Source: Phycicoccus sp.
GTDB taxonomy: Bacteria > Actinomycetota > Actinomycetes > Actinomycetales > Dermatophilaceae
Direction of reading: 5' to 3'
Length of the DNA stretch: 60,911 bases
NCBI GenBank assembly: GCA_017993715.1
Contig: JAGOME010000014.1
Span: 1 to 60,911 of the forward strand
Part shown: piece by piece, positions 24,382-33,817 of the stretch
Numbering within the stretch: the stretch's first letter is position 1
Layout: each line of letters starts with the position of its first letter
Position numbers and translations under genes: made by a program
Notes under the pieces: generated by a model
The model's database searches: none
Told to the model about the DNA's origin: nothing
Seen by the model: the letters and a program-made list of their open reading frames with translations, nothing else

Positions 24382-27270
24382 CTATGCGGGCACGACGTTG
24401 ACGAGCTTGGGCGCGCGGACGATGACCGTGCGAATGCCGTCCGCCGTCGCCTCCGCGATCTTGGGACGCGCAAGCGCGAGCTCACGCAACTCGGCCTCGC
24501 CGATCGTCGCCGCCACGTCGAACCGGTCGCGCACCTTGCCCTGGATCTGCACGACGCACGTCACCGTGTCTTCGACGAGCAGGGTCGGGTCGGCGACGGG
24601 GAACGTCTCGCGGGACAGCGAGTGGGGGTGCCCCATGCGGGACCACAGCTCCTCCGCGATGTGCGGCGCCATCGGCGCCACCATGAGGATCAGGTCCTCG
24701 GCTGCGGCGCGCGGGACGACATCGAGCTTGGTCAACGCATTGTTGAGCTCGGTCAGCCGGGCGATGGCAGTGTTGAACCCCAGTGTCCGGTAGTCGTTCG
24801 AGACCGCGTCGATGGTGCGGTGCAGGATCCGTGCGGTGGCCTCGTCGACGTCGATGTCCGCCACCTTGACAGCGCCGGTCTCTTCGTCGATGACGTTGCG
24901 CCACAGGCGTTGCAGGAAGCGCTGCGAACCCACCACGGCCCGCGTGTCCCAGGGTTTGCTCTGCTCGAGCGGGCCCAGCCCCATCTCGTAGAGACGGAAC
25001 GTGTCCGCACCATAGGCGGCATACATCTCGTCGGGGCTGATCATGTTCTTCAGCGACTTGCCGATCTTGCCGAACTCCCGGGTGACCGGTTCGCCTCGCC
25101 ACGTGAAGGTCCCGTCGGGACCCTCCACCACCTCGGTGGCCTCGACAGGGGTGCCGCGGGCATCGCGGTAGGCCGCGGCCTGGATGTAGCCCTGGCTGAA
25201 GTACTTGCGAAACGGCTCGTCACTGCTCAGGTGGCCTAGGTCGTGCAGCACCTTGTGCCAGAACCGCGCATAGAGCAGGTGGAGCACCGCGTGCTCGACG
25301 CCGCCGACGTAGAGGTCGACGCCGCCGGGGTCCACCGCACCGGCGGGCGCGCCCTCCACGGGCGTCTTGTGCGGGCCGATCCAGTAGGCCTCGTTCTGCG
25401 GGTCGACGAACGAGGCGTCGTTGAGAGGGTCGAGGTAGCGCAGGTAGTACCAGCAGGACCCCGCCCAGTTGGGCATGGTGTTGGTTTCTCGCCGGAACCG
25501 GCGGGGACCGCGCCCGTCACCCAGGTCGAGGGTGACGTCGACCCATTGCGTCACCCGGCCCAGCGGCGGTTCGGGCTCGCTGGAGTTGTCGTCGGGGTCG
25601 AACGTCTTGGGCGAGTAGTCGGGGACGTCCGGCAACTCGACCGGCAGCATCGACTCCGTCACGGCATACGCGATGCCCTCGTCGTCGAACACGATCGGGA
25701 AGGGCTCACCCCAGTAACGCTGGCGGGAGAACAGCCAGTCCCGCAGTTTGTAAGTGATGGTGGCCTCGCCGAAACCCTTGTCCTGCAACCACGGGATGAT
25801 GACGGCCTTGGCCTGCGCCACGTCGAGGCCGTCGAGGCTGAACTCGTCGTTGGCCGAGTTGATGGCCGGCCCATCACCGGTGAAGGCGAGGGACTCGTCA
25901 TGGTCGGGCGTCGGCTGAACCGTGCGGATGATCGGCAGTCGGTACTTAACGGCGAAGTCCCAGTCGCGTTGATCCTGGCCCGGCACGGCCATGATCGCGC
26001 CGGTGCCATAGCCCATGAGGACGTAGTCGGCGACGAAGACCGGGATCGGGCGGCCGTTGACCGGGTTGACGGCGTAGCCGCCGGTGAAGACACCCGTCTT
26101 GTCCTTGGCCTCCGCCTGACGCTCGATGTCGCTCTTGCGGGATGCCGCCAGCCGGTATGCCGCCACGGCCGTCGCCGGGTCGGGGGCCTCTGCAGTCCAG
26201 GCCCCTGGCGTCCCCTCGGGCCACGACGCTGGCAGCAGGACATCGACCAGGGGATGCTCGGGGGCCATCACCATGAAGGTCGCCCCGAACAGGGTGTCCG
26301 GCCGGGTCGTGAAGACCTCGATGGACGCGTCCGCGTCGACGATCGGGAAGCGGACCGCGGCGCCGGTCGAGCGCCCGATCCAATTGCGCTGCATCAGCTT
26401 GACCTTCTCTGGCCAGTCGACCCGGTCCAAGTCGTCGGCCAGCCGGTCGGCATACGAGGTGATCCGCATCATCCACTGACGCAGGTTCTTCTTAAAGACC
26501 GGGAAGTTGCCGCGCTCGGACCGGCCATCGTTGGTGACCTCTTCGTTGGACAGCACGGTCCCGAGGCCAGGGGCCCAGTTGACCGGCGCCTGGGAGGTGT
26601 AAGCGAGGCGGCGGGCATCGAGCAGGTCGGCCTGCTCGCGGGCGGTGAGGTCAGCCCAGGCACGACCGTCGGGCGTCGGGCGGGTGCCCGCGGCATACTG
26701 CTCGATCAGCTCGGCGATCGGTCGGGCTCGGCCGACTCCCCCGTCGGGGCGGACGGCCTCCTCGTCATACCAGGCGTTGAAGATCTGCAGGAAGATCCAC
26801 TGGGTCCACTTGTAATACCCCGGGTCGATCGTCTCGATCGCCCGGCGGTCGTCGTGGCCCAGGCCGAGGCGCCGCAGCTGGCGCTTCATGATCGTGATGT
26901 TCTCTTGCGTCGTCTTGCGGGGGTGCTGTCCGGTCTGGACGGCATACTGCTCCGCCGGCAGGCCGAACGCGTCGTAGCCCAGGCAGTGCAGCACGTTGGT
27001 GCCCTGCATCCGGTTAAATCGCGCGAACACGTCGGTCGCGATGTACCCCAGGGGGTGCCCGACGTGTAGGCCGGCGCCGCTCGGGTACGGGAACATGTCT
27101 AGGACGAGGAGATGGCCGTTGGGGTAGGCCGCAGCCGCCTCCGGGTCGGCCAGCGAGCCGGCGGGGTTGGGCGCGTGGAACGTCCCCTCCTGCTCCCACC
27201 GGTCCTGCCAGGCCACTTCGATCTGGCCGGCCAGCTCGGGACTGTAACGGTGGGGGGTCTGCTCGTTCAT
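24382..27270 (-). CDS. leuS: Leucyl-tRNA synthetase
   Basis: Charges tRNA-Leu in the cytoplasm. 962 aa, full length. The HIGH signature appears as [10 protein letters not shown] (residues about 66-75) and KMSKS as KIGKSLKN, a variant I regard as usual in actinobacterial LeuRS. The editing domain (about 300-540) and C-terminal anticodon domain (WSRMGHP..., [11 protein letters not shown]) are present. Starts [10 protein letters not shown] at 27270 after a GAGGACGAGGA ribosome site. A leucine leader peptide and terminator hairpin upstream indicate transcription attenuation. Confidence 0.98.
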   Translation of the reverse strand: MNEQTPHRYSPELAGQIEVAWQDRWEQEGTFHAPNPAGSLADPEAAAAYPNGHLLVLDMFPYPSGAGLHVGHPLGYIATDVFARFNRMQGTNVLHCLGYDAFGLPAEQYAVQTGQHPRKTTQENITIMKRQLRRLGLGHDDRRAIETIDPGYYKWTQWIFLQIFNAWYDEEAVRPDGGVGRARPIAELIEQYAAGTRPTPDGRAWADLTAREQADLLDARRLAYTSQAPVNWAPGLGTVLSNEEVTNDGRSERGNFPVFKKNLRQWMMRITSYADRLADDLDRVDWPEKVKLMQRNWIGRSTGAAVRFPIVDADASIEVFTTRPDTLFGATFMVMAPEHPLVDVLLPASWPEGTPGAWTAEAPDPATAVAAYRLAASRKSDIERQAEAKDKTGVFTGGYAVNPVNGRPIPVFVADYVLMGYGTGAIMAVPGQDQRDWDFAVKYRLPIIRTVQPTPDHDESLAFTGDGPAINSANDEFSLDGLDVAQAKAVIIPWLQDKGFGEATITYKLRDWLFSRQRYWGEPFPIVFDDEGIAYAVTESMLPVELPDVPDYSPKTFDPDDNSSEPEPPLGRVTQWVDVTLDLGDGRGPRRFRRETNTMPNWAGSCWYYLRYLDPLNDASFVDPQNEAYWIGPHKTPVEGAPAGAVDPGGVDLYVGGVEHAVLHLLYARFWHKVLHDLGHLSSDEPFRKYFSQGYIQAAAYRDARGTPVEATEVVEGPDGTFTWRGEPVTREFGKIGKSLKNMISPDEMYAAYGADTFRLYEMGLGPLEQSKPWDTRAVVGSQRFLQRLWRNVIDEETGAVKVADIDVDEATARILHRTIDAVSNDYRTLGFNTAIARLTELNNALTKLDVVPRAAAEDLILMVAPMAPHIAEELWSRMGHPHSLSRETFPVADPTLLVEDTVTCVVQIQGKVRDRFDVAATIGEAELRELALARPKIAEATADGIRTVIVRAPKLVNVVPA

Positions 27271-27321
27271 CCTCGTCCTCGTCTTCTCGTGCCCGACGTC
27301 GACTATCCGGTTCCGTTCATG

Positions 27322-27350
27322 AAAAAACCCCTCACCGTGACGTAAGGGGT
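27322..27350 (-). terminator. Attenuator terminator of leuS
   Basis: On the minus strand ACCCCT (27350-27345) and AGGGGT (27332-27327) form a stem followed directly by TTTTTT (27327-27322). It lies 52 bp before leuS and after the leader peptide. A GC-rich hairpin of two CCGCGCGG arms (27353-27377) precedes it and begins at the leader-peptide stop. Confidence 0.85.
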
Positions 27351-27377
27351 CGCCGCGCGGCGTGCTCGCCCGCGCGG

Positions 27378-27404
27378 CTATCGAAGAAGGAGGAACCTGT
27401 GCAC
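27378..27404 (-). CDS. leuS leader peptide (MHRFLLLR)
   Basis: Eight-codon frame GTG CAC AGG TTC CTC CTT CTT CGA TAG with three consecutive leucine codons, two of them the CTT codon that is rare here. It lies upstream of a terminator hairpin in front of leuS. Ribosome stalling at the Leu codons when charged tRNA-Leu is scarce would favour read-through. The -10 box TAGGCT (27412-27417) is 7 nt upstream of the GTG, so the mRNA is leaderless or nearly so. No ribosome site is present. Confidence 0.8.
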   Translation of the reverse strand: MHRFLLLR

Positions 27405-27411
27405 GACCGTC

Positions 27412-27417
27412 AGCCTA
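27412..27417 (-). promoter_or_regulatory. -10 box of the leuS leader transcript
   Basis: TAGGCT on the minus strand, the same hexamer used before rplU, placed 7 nt before the leader-peptide GTG. No convincing -35 element is visible. Confidence 0.65.
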
Positions 27418-27478
27418 CCGGGCAGAGCGGGGCGCCCATCGCACCGCTCCGAGTCCGGATCGGGTCCGGCGGAGCGCA

Positions 27479-28129
27479 TCAGGACGGCGCGGCCGCCAGC
27501 ATGCCGCCCGCGAGGAGGAACTGCGCGAGGTAATACGTGGACATGACGGCCGTGGGACCCCACCGCAACGGCCGCACGAACCGGTTCAGACCCAGCACCA
27601 GGTCGCTCACGGCGAATAGCACGGCGCCCAGGACCAGCAGCGCACGGCCCGTCGACCCGGCCGCGACCACCATGGCGCCGATCACCACGAGGTAGGCGAC
27701 GACCGGGCCGGCCAACGCCCAGCCGCCCTGGCGTCGGGCGCCGGGCACGACGCGAGCGATGCCGACGCCCGCCAGCGGCAGGAGGGCGAGCGGCGCGACG
27801 ACCTGCCACGGCGATGACACCGACGGGCCGGCCACGAAGGCGAGGACATAGAGCACGTGACCGACCAGGAAGGCACCCAGTCCCATGAGGAATGCCGTGG
27901 CGGAGTGGCGGATGAGCAGGGCGTCGCCGACCATGCACAACACCAGACCGGCCAGGAACCACTGGCCTGCCGGGAAACCCGCGAGTTCTGGGGCGAGGAC
28001 CGCGATCAGCCCCAGCATGGGGACGAGTTTGAGGCGTGCCGCCAACTTCTCCCGATGCAAGGCGACGGCGACCACCTGGGCCACGGCGACGACCGGCACC
28101 GCGACGGCGATGATCTGCGGGAACGGCAT
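27479..28129 (-). CDS. YhhN/TMEM86 lysoplasmalogenase-like membrane protein
   Basis: Family members hydrolyse lysoplasmalogens; activity in actinobacteria is unproven. 216 aa from MPFPQIIAVAV (start 28129), with about seven to eight membrane helices. Conserved acidic positions sit in MVGDALLIR (about residue 71) and LFAVSDLVLGLNRF (about 178), matching the two aspartates of the family. A longer GTG start at 28177 would add 16 hydrophilic residues, so I prefer the shorter form. It stands alone between leuS and a divergent metallophosphoesterase. Confidence 0.82.
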   Translation of the reverse strand: MPFPQIIAVAVPVVAVAQVVAVALHREKLAARLKLVPMLGLIAVLAPELAGFPAGQWFLAGLVLCMVGDALLIRHSATAFLMGLGAFLVGHVLYVLAFVAGPSVSSPWQVVAPLALLPLAGVGIARVVPGARRQGGWALAGPVVAYLVVIGAMVVAAGSTGRALLVLGAVLFAVSDLVLGLNRFVRPLRWGPTAVMSTYYLAQFLLAGGMLAAAPS

Positions 28130-28239
28130 GAAGGATCCATCTGTCGTCGAAGGCGGAGATCGAGGGGTGGGGATCACGAGCGCGACGTCGGGCCGCCAAC
28201 GCCAGCGTAGGCGGGCTGGCGACCATGTGAGGATGAGCC

Positions 28240-29385
28240 GTGCAGCCCTGGTTCCTCATCATCCCGTTCGCCCTGATCGCGGCCCTGCTCTGGTGGCTTT
28301 ACCGGCGCCTCGTCATCGCCCCGCAATGGGGTGGACGCGGCATTCGCATCTCGGGTGCCTTGGTCCTCCTCGCTTTGACGATCGTGACCTTCACCGGGGT
28401 GCAGGGTGGGCCAGCCTGGCTCCCTGCGTCGGTCGCGCGCGGCTACGCGTGGGTCGGGTCGACGTGGCTGGCCTTGGCCTGGTACCTCATCCTGGGTCTC
28501 GCCCTGGTTTCGCTCGGATCGCTGAGCACCCGACTGCGACGGCGCACCAACACCCCCGAGGCTCGCCGGCGCGTCAACCGTGTCGGGGCGCCGCTGGCCG
28601 TCCTCGCCGCGCTCCTCGTCACGGGCACTGGCGTGGCGGCGGCCACGACTCCAACGCTGACGCCGGTCACGGTCACCTCACCGGACCTGCCGCAGGCCCA
28701 GGACGGCACCACGATCGCCGTCATCACCGACCTGCACGCCGGCCCCGTTCGCGGTCCCGAGTTCACCAGGTCGATTGTCGAGCGGGTCAATGCGGCGCAG
28801 CCCGACCTGGTCGTCCTGGTCGGCGACGTCGTGGACGGGCCGGAGTCCCGCTTCTCCGATGCCATCGCGCCTCTCCAGGACCTGCAGGCGCCACTGGGAG
28901 TCGTCGCCGTCACCGGCAACCACGAGATGTACACCGGGACGATCCCGCAATGGCTAGCCTACTGGCGCACCCTCGGAGTGACAGTCCTGACCAACAGCAA
29001 GATCAGAATCGGTTCTGGCGCTGACGGGTTCTGGCTCGCCGGCACCCATGACACCACTGGGGAGGGGCTCTACGCCCCGAACTACACCGCGGCCCTGGAT
29101 GGGGTGGCGGCCACCGACTTCGGCGTCCTCCTCGCCCATCAGCCGATCGCAGCGCAGTCGCTGCCCGACCTCGGCTTGGTCGACCTGCAACTGAGCGGCC
29201 ACACGCATGGCGGCCAACTGTGGCCATTCCGCCCCCTGGTGCTGCTGCAACAACCCGTGGTGGACGGCCTGCATGAGGTCGAGGGCACTCTGGTGCTCAC
29301 CAGCCGGGGAGCGGGCACGTGGGGCCCGCCGGTTCGGGTCGGGGCCGATCCGCAGATCCCGCTGGTCACGCTGCGTCGCGGCTGA
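28240..29385 (+). CDS. Membrane-anchored metallophosphoesterase (YkuE-like)
   Basis: 381 aa. Four N-terminal helices (residues about 3-140) tether an extracytoplasmic calcineurin-like phosphoesterase domain. Metal ligands are visible in order: VITDLHAG (D, H), VLVGDVVDGP (D), VAVTGNHEMY (N, H), LLAHQP (H) and LSGHTHGGQLWPF (H, H). Relatives act on phospholipid or cell-wall-linked phosphates; the substrate here is unknown. Start GTG at 28240. The stop lies 3 bp from the end of the convergent zinc-ribbon gene. Confidence 0.92.
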   Translation: MQPWFLIIPFALIAALLWWLYRRLVIAPQWGGRGIRISGALVLLALTIVTFTGVQGGPAWLPASVARGYAWVGSTWLALAWYLILGLALVSLGSLSTRLRRRTNTPEARRRVNRVGAPLAVLAALLVTGTGVAAATTPTLTPVTVTSPDLPQAQDGTTIAVITDLHAGPVRGPEFTRSIVERVNAAQPDLVVLVGDVVDGPESRFSDAIAPLQDLQAPLGVVAVTGNHEMYTGTIPQWLAYWRTLGVTVLTNSKIRIGSGADGFWLAGTHDTTGEGLYAPNYTAALDGVAATDFGVLLAHQPIAAQSLPDLGLVDLQLSGHTHGGQLWPFRPLVLLQQPVVDGLHEVEGTLVLTSRGAGTWGPPVRVGADPQIPLVTLRRG

Positions 29386-29388
29386 CCC

Positions 29389-30105
29389 TCAGGGGTAGAG
29401 CAGGACCTCGATCGACGCGTTCTGCGTCCCCCGACACGTGACGACGGTCGGCTGGACGTCGCAGGCCATCGGGTATGCCTGGTTCGTCACGGGCGACGTC
29501 ACCGTGAGGGTGGTCGGCGCGGGCCCCTGGGCGAGGAATGCCGCTCGCAGCGCCTCGGCGAACTCACAGCTTGTCCCGGGGTTGCCCGAGACCGAATGCG
29601 TCCAAGGTCCGGCGGTGTCGCCGCTCTGCTCGCAGTTCGACTGCTGCCCAGTGACCGCGGGAAGCCCGGTCCCGGCCTCATCCGGGGTCGCAGATGCGCT
29701 GTCACCAGGCGCGGCCGATGAGGACTCGGAGCCTGACGCCGTGGGCGCGCTCGACGTGGATGTCCCCGTCCCAGCCTCGACCGACGCCGCGCGGCTGAGG
29801 AACCACAGGACGCTGCCGATCAGGATCCCGACGACGAGGATGAGGGCTGCGGCCACAAAGAGGACGCCATTGCGGCTGTCGTTGCGCAGGGGGTCGGGAC
29901 GTCGATAGTCGTCGACGCGCTCGTCGTGGGTGACGACGTCGTCGCGAGCCTGGTCCCAGAGCGGCCCAGTAACCGGCTGCCCGCCGACTGCAGGGCTCCG
30001 GTCCACGGTCAGGGCGCGCCCACAGTCCGGACAGAACCGGTCGCGGGGCTGGATCAGGGCACCGCACGCGGCGCAGCTCTGGGTAGGCCCGTGGGGATCG
30101 GACAT
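29389..30105 (-). CDS. Zinc-ribbon membrane protein of unknown function
   Basis: 238 aa. The N-terminal zinc ribbon (CAACGALIQPRDRFCPDCG, residues about 10-28) is cytoplasmic. One membrane helix follows (GVLFVAAALILVVGILIGSVLWFL, about 83-106). A Ser/Thr/Ala-rich linker leads to a small extracellular domain with four Cys that could form disulfides (NCEQSG, GTSCEF, MACDV, TVTCRG). It looks like a sensor or stress membrane protein; no function assigned. I start at 30105 (MSDPHG), behind GAAGGAGTGAG. Confidence 0.8.
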   Translation of the reverse strand: MSDPHGPTQSCAACGALIQPRDRFCPDCGRALTVDRSPAVGGQPVTGPLWDQARDDVVTHDERVDDYRRPDPLRNDSRNGVLFVAAALILVVGILIGSVLWFLSRAASVEAGTGTSTSSAPTASGSESSSAAPGDSASATPDEAGTGLPAVTGQQSNCEQSGDTAGPWTHSVSGNPGTSCEFAEALRAAFLAQGPAPTTLTVTSPVTNQAYPMACDVQPTVVTCRGTQNASIEVLLYP

Positions 30106-30213
30106 GACCACTCACTCCTTCGAGAAGGACGGCCACCGGCACGCCTGCCGACGTCTGCCCGGACCCTGGACCCCCCGATGTGAGCGTCGCCGACGGGCGA
30201 CACACAACACGAG

Positions 30214-30286
30214 TGGAGCTGAGGGGATTCGAACCCCTGACCCCCTCCATGCCATGGAGGTGCGCTACCAACTGCGCTACAGCCCC
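30214..30286 (-). tRNA. tRNA-Ala(GGC)
   Basis: 73-nt cloverleaf on the minus strand. The acceptor is GGGGCTG/CAGCTCC with the G3-U70 wobble that identifies alanine tRNA. The D-arm contains AGTTGGTA, the T-loop is GGTTCGAATCC, and the anticodon loop ATGGCAT gives anticodon GGC. CCA is not encoded. Confidence 0.97.
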
Positions 30287-30366
30287 GAGTATCCCTCGGT
30301 GGGAATCCCCCGAAGGGGACTGCGGAATCTTATCCAGAGACCCCCTGTCCCAGCCAAATCGGCCCC

Positions 30367-31011
30367 TCAGGCCAGGTCCGCTCCATCGGCCGGGACAGCA
30401 GGTCCGATGTTCCAGGTGGCGACCCGCCACCCCAGGCCTCCCTCGACGAGCTCGGCCCAGTGGCAGTTGCCCAACCCACCAAGGATGCGCCAGGCGGATT
30501 GAACGTCCAGTCCCAGCAAGTCGGCGACGATCGCCCGACATGCAGCTCCGTGGGTCACGACCAACACCCGCTCACCGGACGCGGTCGCAGCCAGCACGTC
30601 GGTGACCCCCTGCGCGCCCCGCCGTGCGACGTCGGCCATCGTCTCGCCCGTCACTCCACGAGGCACATCCTCGCCGCGCAACACGGCCGCCCACAGCTCT
30701 GGGTGCGCCGCTTGGACCTCAGCACTGGTGCGCCCCTGCCACTGACCGGCCTCAATCTCGCGGAAGCGTGCGTCGAGCGCCACGGGTCGCCCGAGGACCT
30801 CGGCAACGATGTGTGCGGTCTCCGCGGCGCGGACCAGATCCGAGCTGACGATGCGCGCGACCGGACGGGTCGCTAGCGCCACCGCAGCCGCTGCGGCCTG
30901 CACGCGACCATGGTCATTGAGCGGGACGTCGAGCTGTCCCTGCCAAATACCGGCGGCGTTATGGGTGGTCTCCCCATGCCGGAGGAGGACCAGCCGCCGC
31001 CCGGCCGTCAC
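30367..31011 (-). CDS. Histidine-phosphatase, probable glucosyl-3-phosphoglycerate phosphatase (GpgP-like)
   Basis: 214 aa histidine phosphatase. The phosphate pocket is LVLLRHGETTHN (residues about 7-18) with the nucleophilic His. The acid residue is in REIEAGQWQGR and the second His in VVTHGAACRAI. In Mycobacterium the gene after rsfS is gpgP, which makes glucosylglycerate for methylglucose polysaccharides. Synteny supports that here, but phosphoglycerate mutase-like enzymes cannot be told apart by motif. GTG start at 31011 overlaps the rsfS stop (GTGA); an upstream extension in the same frame is not credible. Confidence 0.85.
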   Translation of the reverse strand: MTAGRRLVLLRHGETTHNAAGIWQGQLDVPLNDHGRVQAAAAAVALATRPVARIVSSDLVRAAETAHIVAEVLGRPVALDARFREIEAGQWQGRTSAEVQAAHPELWAAVLRGEDVPRGVTGETMADVARRGAQGVTDVLAATASGERVLVVTHGAACRAIVADLLGLDVQSAWRILGGLGNCHWAELVEGGLGWRVATWNIGPAVPADGADLA

Positions 31012-31388
31012 CGATGGCCCTGCTCGGTGCCCTGAACGCCCAGGTCCAGGACCGGGCAGTCCCGCCACAGCCGCTCGAGCTCGTAGAAGGCCCGCTCGTC
31101 GTCGTGCTGGACGTGGACGACGATGTCGCCGAAGTCGATCAGCACCCATCGACCTTCACGCTGGCCCTCGCGACGGATCGGCTTGGCCCCCAACTCGCGC
31201 AGGACGTCTTCGATCTCGTCGACGAGTGCGCCGAGCTGACGCTCGCTGTCGCCGGACACGATGACGAAGACGTCGGTGATGGCCAGGTGCTCGGAGACGT
31301 CGAGCGCGAGGATGGTGGTGGCAAGTTTGTCAGCGGCGGCGCGACCAGCCGCCGTGGCCAACTCGATGGAACGGTCGGACGCAGTCAC
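31008..31388 (-). CDS. rsfS: Ribosome silencing factor RsfS
   Basis: Binds uL14 and blocks subunit joining in starvation. 126 aa, the usual length. Family landmarks are [20 protein letters not shown] (residues about 30-49) and [20 protein letters not shown]. It starts with GTG at 31388 overlapping the nadD stop (GTGA) and its end overlaps the next gene in the same way, giving a tightly coupled nadD-rsfS-phosphatase operon. Confidence 0.96.
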   Translation of the reverse strand: MTASDRSIELATAAGRAAADKLATTILALDVSEHLAITDVFVIVSGDSERQLGALVDEIEDVLRELGAKPIRREGQREGRWVLIDFGDIVVHVQHDDERAFYELERLWRDCPVLDLGVQGTEQGHR

Positions 31389-32002
31389 AGTTCTCCTTGA
31401 GGCGCAGCGCCGGACGTCGGCGGGCGCGTGGCATACAGATGGTGCTTGTTGATGTACTGGACGACCCCGTCAGGGACGAGGTACCAGACCGGCTGACCCG
31501 CTCGCACGCGGTCCCGGCAGTCGGTCGAACTGATCGCCATGGCCGGCACCTCCTGCAAGGAGACCCGGTCGTGCGGCAGTCCATGTTCCGTGAGTTCGAA
31601 GCCGGGGCGGGTGACACCGACGAACTGAGCCCGCCGGAACAGCTCGCCCGCATCTTTCCACGAGAGGATCTGCGCCAGCGCGTCGGCGCCGGTGATGAAG
31701 TACAACTCGGCGTCGGGGAACTGCCGCTGCAGGTCTCGCAGGGTGTCAACGGTGTAGGTCGGCCCGGCGCGGTCGATATCGACGCGGCTGACACTGAAGC
31801 GCGGGTTCGACGCCGTCGCGATCACCGTCATGAGATATCGGTGCTCGGCGGGGGCGACGTGGCGGCCCGCCTTCTGCCACGGCTGGCCGGTCGGGACGAA
31901 CACCACCTCATCGAGCCCGAGGGTGTTCTGAACCTCGGAGGCCGCCACCAAGTGACCGTGGTGGATGGGGTCGAAGGTGCCGCCCATGACCCCCAGACGC
32001 AT
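31385..32002 (-). CDS. nadD: Nicotinate-nucleotide adenylyltransferase
   Basis: Converts nicotinate mononucleotide to deamido-NAD+. 205 aa. The nucleotidyltransferase motif is [12 protein letters not shown] (residues about 7-18), followed by [12 protein letters not shown] and the C-terminal [13 protein letters not shown] (the ISST-R-R signature). Start ATG at 32002. A much longer frame upstream overlaps another gene and has no homology. A small membrane-protein gene sits 25 bp upstream. Confidence 0.96.
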   Translation of the reverse strand: MRLGVMGGTFDPIHHGHLVAASEVQNTLGLDEVVFVPTGQPWQKAGRHVAPAEHRYLMTVIATASNPRFSVSRVDIDRAGPTYTVDTLRDLQRQFPDAELYFITGADALAQILSWKDAGELFRRAQFVGVTRPGFELTEHGLPHDRVSLQEVPAMAISSTDCRDRVRAGQPVWYLVPDGVVQYINKHHLYATRPPTSGAAPQGEL

Positions 32003-32027
32003 CGAGGCGCTCAGCGTGCGTCGGACA

Positions 32028-32237
32028 TCAGTGAGACGCGGGGGTGCCGCCGCCGTGCGAGCCGTCGTGACCGTGATCGCTGGGCGCAGCGTACTTCTGG
32101 CCCGTGTTGCGGAAACTCCAGAGGACTCCGAGCAGGACGGCGAAGAAGACGAGCGCGATGACGCCGTAGGCGTACGCCGGCATAGGCAACTCGTTGTGGA
32201 CTTCCTCGGCCAGGAGGCGAAGCGGCGCTGACGACAT
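32028..32237 (-). CDS. Small single-pass membrane protein, His-rich tail
   Basis: 69 aa. One transmembrane helix ([21 protein letters not shown], residues about 22-42) is followed by a cytoplasmic or periplasmic tail ending in a His/Gly-rich cluster ([11 protein letters not shown]) that might bind metal. Proteins like this precede nadD in many actinobacteria; function unknown. It lies 25 bp upstream of nadD, is probably the first gene of that operon, and starts MSSAPLRLL. Confidence 0.8.
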   Translation of the reverse strand: MSSAPLRLLAEEVHNELPMPAYAYGVIALVFFAVLLGVLWSFRNTGQKYAAPSDHGHDGSHGGGTPASH

Positions 32238-32830
32238 GGCGGCAGCCTACCGCCCCGATCGCCGTCGGCGCCGGACCCCCCATCCACCGGTTTCCTCCAC
32301 AGCCCTGTGGAGAACTTGGCCCTGCAGCGGACCAGCCTGTGGATGAACCTGTGGGGCGGCTGTGGGCGACCGGTAGTTCGCCGAACGAGTTGCCCCACAA
32401 CGCATTTCGCGACCAGACTGGGCCACGCCTCGACAGGTGACCCGCTTGCGCGGAGCACGTTGTGGAGGCCACCGAGCAAGGAAAACGGACTGCGTGTCCG
32501 GAGGGCCCCCTTCCGGATGGCGGTACCCAGGTCGTCCTGGGGCTGTCGGAGCGATCGACGTCGCACCATGCTGCCGCGCCCGACCCCGGTGGAGTCGAAG
32601 ACCACCCTCGTGGCGGTCCCGTGGTGGGCTACACCTCGAGACCCGGCGAGGTGGCGCCGGCGTCGACCGGCAGTCACGGCCGTCAGGCCGAGACGGACCG
32701 GCTCACCCCCGTGCCGCAGGGGTGCACGCAGCGGCTCGCGTCGGCCCCCGGTCTCACACATCGGGGGCCGGCCCTTGCCGCCCGCTGACACCACGTCGGC
32801 ACCGTTCCCTGGGATGCGTACCGTAGAGCC
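32238..32830. other. 593-bp divergent intergenic region
   Basis: There is no confident gene. Near 32296-32347 lie the palindrome TCCACAGCCCTGTGGA and TGTGGATGA, both DnaA-box-like. A plus-strand frame of 108 codons (32464-32788, GTG start with GGAG 7 nt upstream) exists, but its third-position GC looks lower than that of neighbouring genes. At 32741-32773 a strong hairpin with GGCCCCCGG arms ends the stretch. It may encode a small RNA or an unrecognised short protein. Confidence 0.5.
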
Positions 32831-33817
32831 ATGTCATCGGCCACCGTGGATCTCAGCGTGGTCGTTCCCATGTACAACGAGGAGGCGGTGCTCCCGCTAT
32901 TCGCGGCGCGCCTGCGCCCGGTGCTGGACGCCCTGGGGACGCCCTATGAGGTCGTCGCCGTCGATGACGGAAGCCGTGACGGCACCGCCGTCGGGCTGCA
33001 GCGCCTGCGCAGACAATGGCCGCAACTACGTGTGCTTCGGCTCCGCACGAATGCCGGACATCAGGCCGCGCTGTCCGCGGGCCTCGTGCGGGCGCGCGGC
33101 GACTTCGTCGTGACCATCGATGCGGATCTGCAGGACCCTCCTGAGGTGATCGCGCAGATGCTCGGGGTCGCCCGGGGCGATGGCGTCGATGTTGTGTACG
33201 GAGTCCGGACCGATCGGCGGACCGACACGGCATTCAAACGGGTCAGTGCCGGCGTGTTCTACCGATCCCTGCGCCGCATGTCGGGGCTGGACGCTCCCGT
33301 CGACGCCGGCGATTTCCGGCTGATGTCCCGGCCGACCGTCCAGGCCGTCAACGCCCTGCCGGAGCGGGACCGCGTCCTCCGTTTCGTGGTCCCGGCGCTG
33401 AACTTCCCGTCGGGCTCCGTGGGCTATCGACGCGAGGCCCGGGCGGCCGGGGAGTCCAAGTACCCCCTGTCGAAGATGATCCGGCTCTCGGTCGATGCCG
33501 TCACGGGCTTCTCCATCGCGCCTCTGCGGTTCGCGACCTGGCTCGGACTCCTCGGCGGGCTCGTCGCCCTAGGCGTCCTGGCCTACGCCGTGATCGCCCA
33601 ACTTCTCGGCCGGACGCTGCCCGGCTGGACGTCCGTCGTCGTCGCCGTATCCGCGGTGGGCGCCGTCCAACTCCTCGCTCTGGGCATCCTCGGCGAGTAC
33701 GTCGGGCGCATCTACGCCGCGCTGCAAGCCCGACCGACCTATTTCGTCGCGCACGACTCCTTGGTCGATGCCGACCCGGACCGGGCCAGCCACTCCCCCG
33801 GTCAGCCGCGGATCTGA
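32831..33817 (+). CDS. Polyprenyl-phosphate glycosyltransferase, GT2 (DPM1/GtrB-like)
   Basis: Moves a sugar from a nucleotide donor to polyprenyl phosphate at the inner membrane face. 328 aa. The GT2 domain begins [17 protein letters not shown], with [11 protein letters not shown] and the metal site [11 protein letters not shown] (residues about 97-107). Two C-terminal helices (about 235-300) with [12 protein letters not shown] are typical of GtrB/DPM1 homologues. The donor sugar (mannose or glucose) cannot be assigned. Its 3' end overlaps the convergent proA stop by 16 bp. Confidence 0.9.
   Translation: MSSATVDLSVVVPMYNEEAVLPLFAARLRPVLDALGTPYEVVAVDDGSRDGTAVGLQRLRRQWPQLRVLRLRTNAGHQAALSAGLVRARGDFVVTIDADLQDPPEVIAQMLGVARGDGVDVVYGVRTDRRTDTAFKRVSAGVFYRSLRRMSGLDAPVDAGDFRLMSRPTVQAVNALPERDRVLRFVVPALNFPSGSVGYRREARAAGESKYPLSKMIRLSVDAVTGFSIAPLRFATWLGLLGGLVALGVLAYAVIAQLLGRTLPGWTSVVVAVSAVGAVQLLALGILGEYVGRIYAALQARPTYFVAHDSLVDADPDRASHSPGQPRI

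Noticed and set aside
25243-27069. 608-codon frame antisense to leuS
   Set aside because: Shadow of leuS: no ribosome site and no recognisable domain.
30214-30286. tRNA-Ala gene as an integration site
   Set aside because: No integrase and no repeated tRNA 3' end nearby.
32464-32788. 108-codon frame as a real gene
   Set aside because: It has a plausible ribosome site, but codon use is poor and no motif is seen; mentioned only inside the intergenic description.
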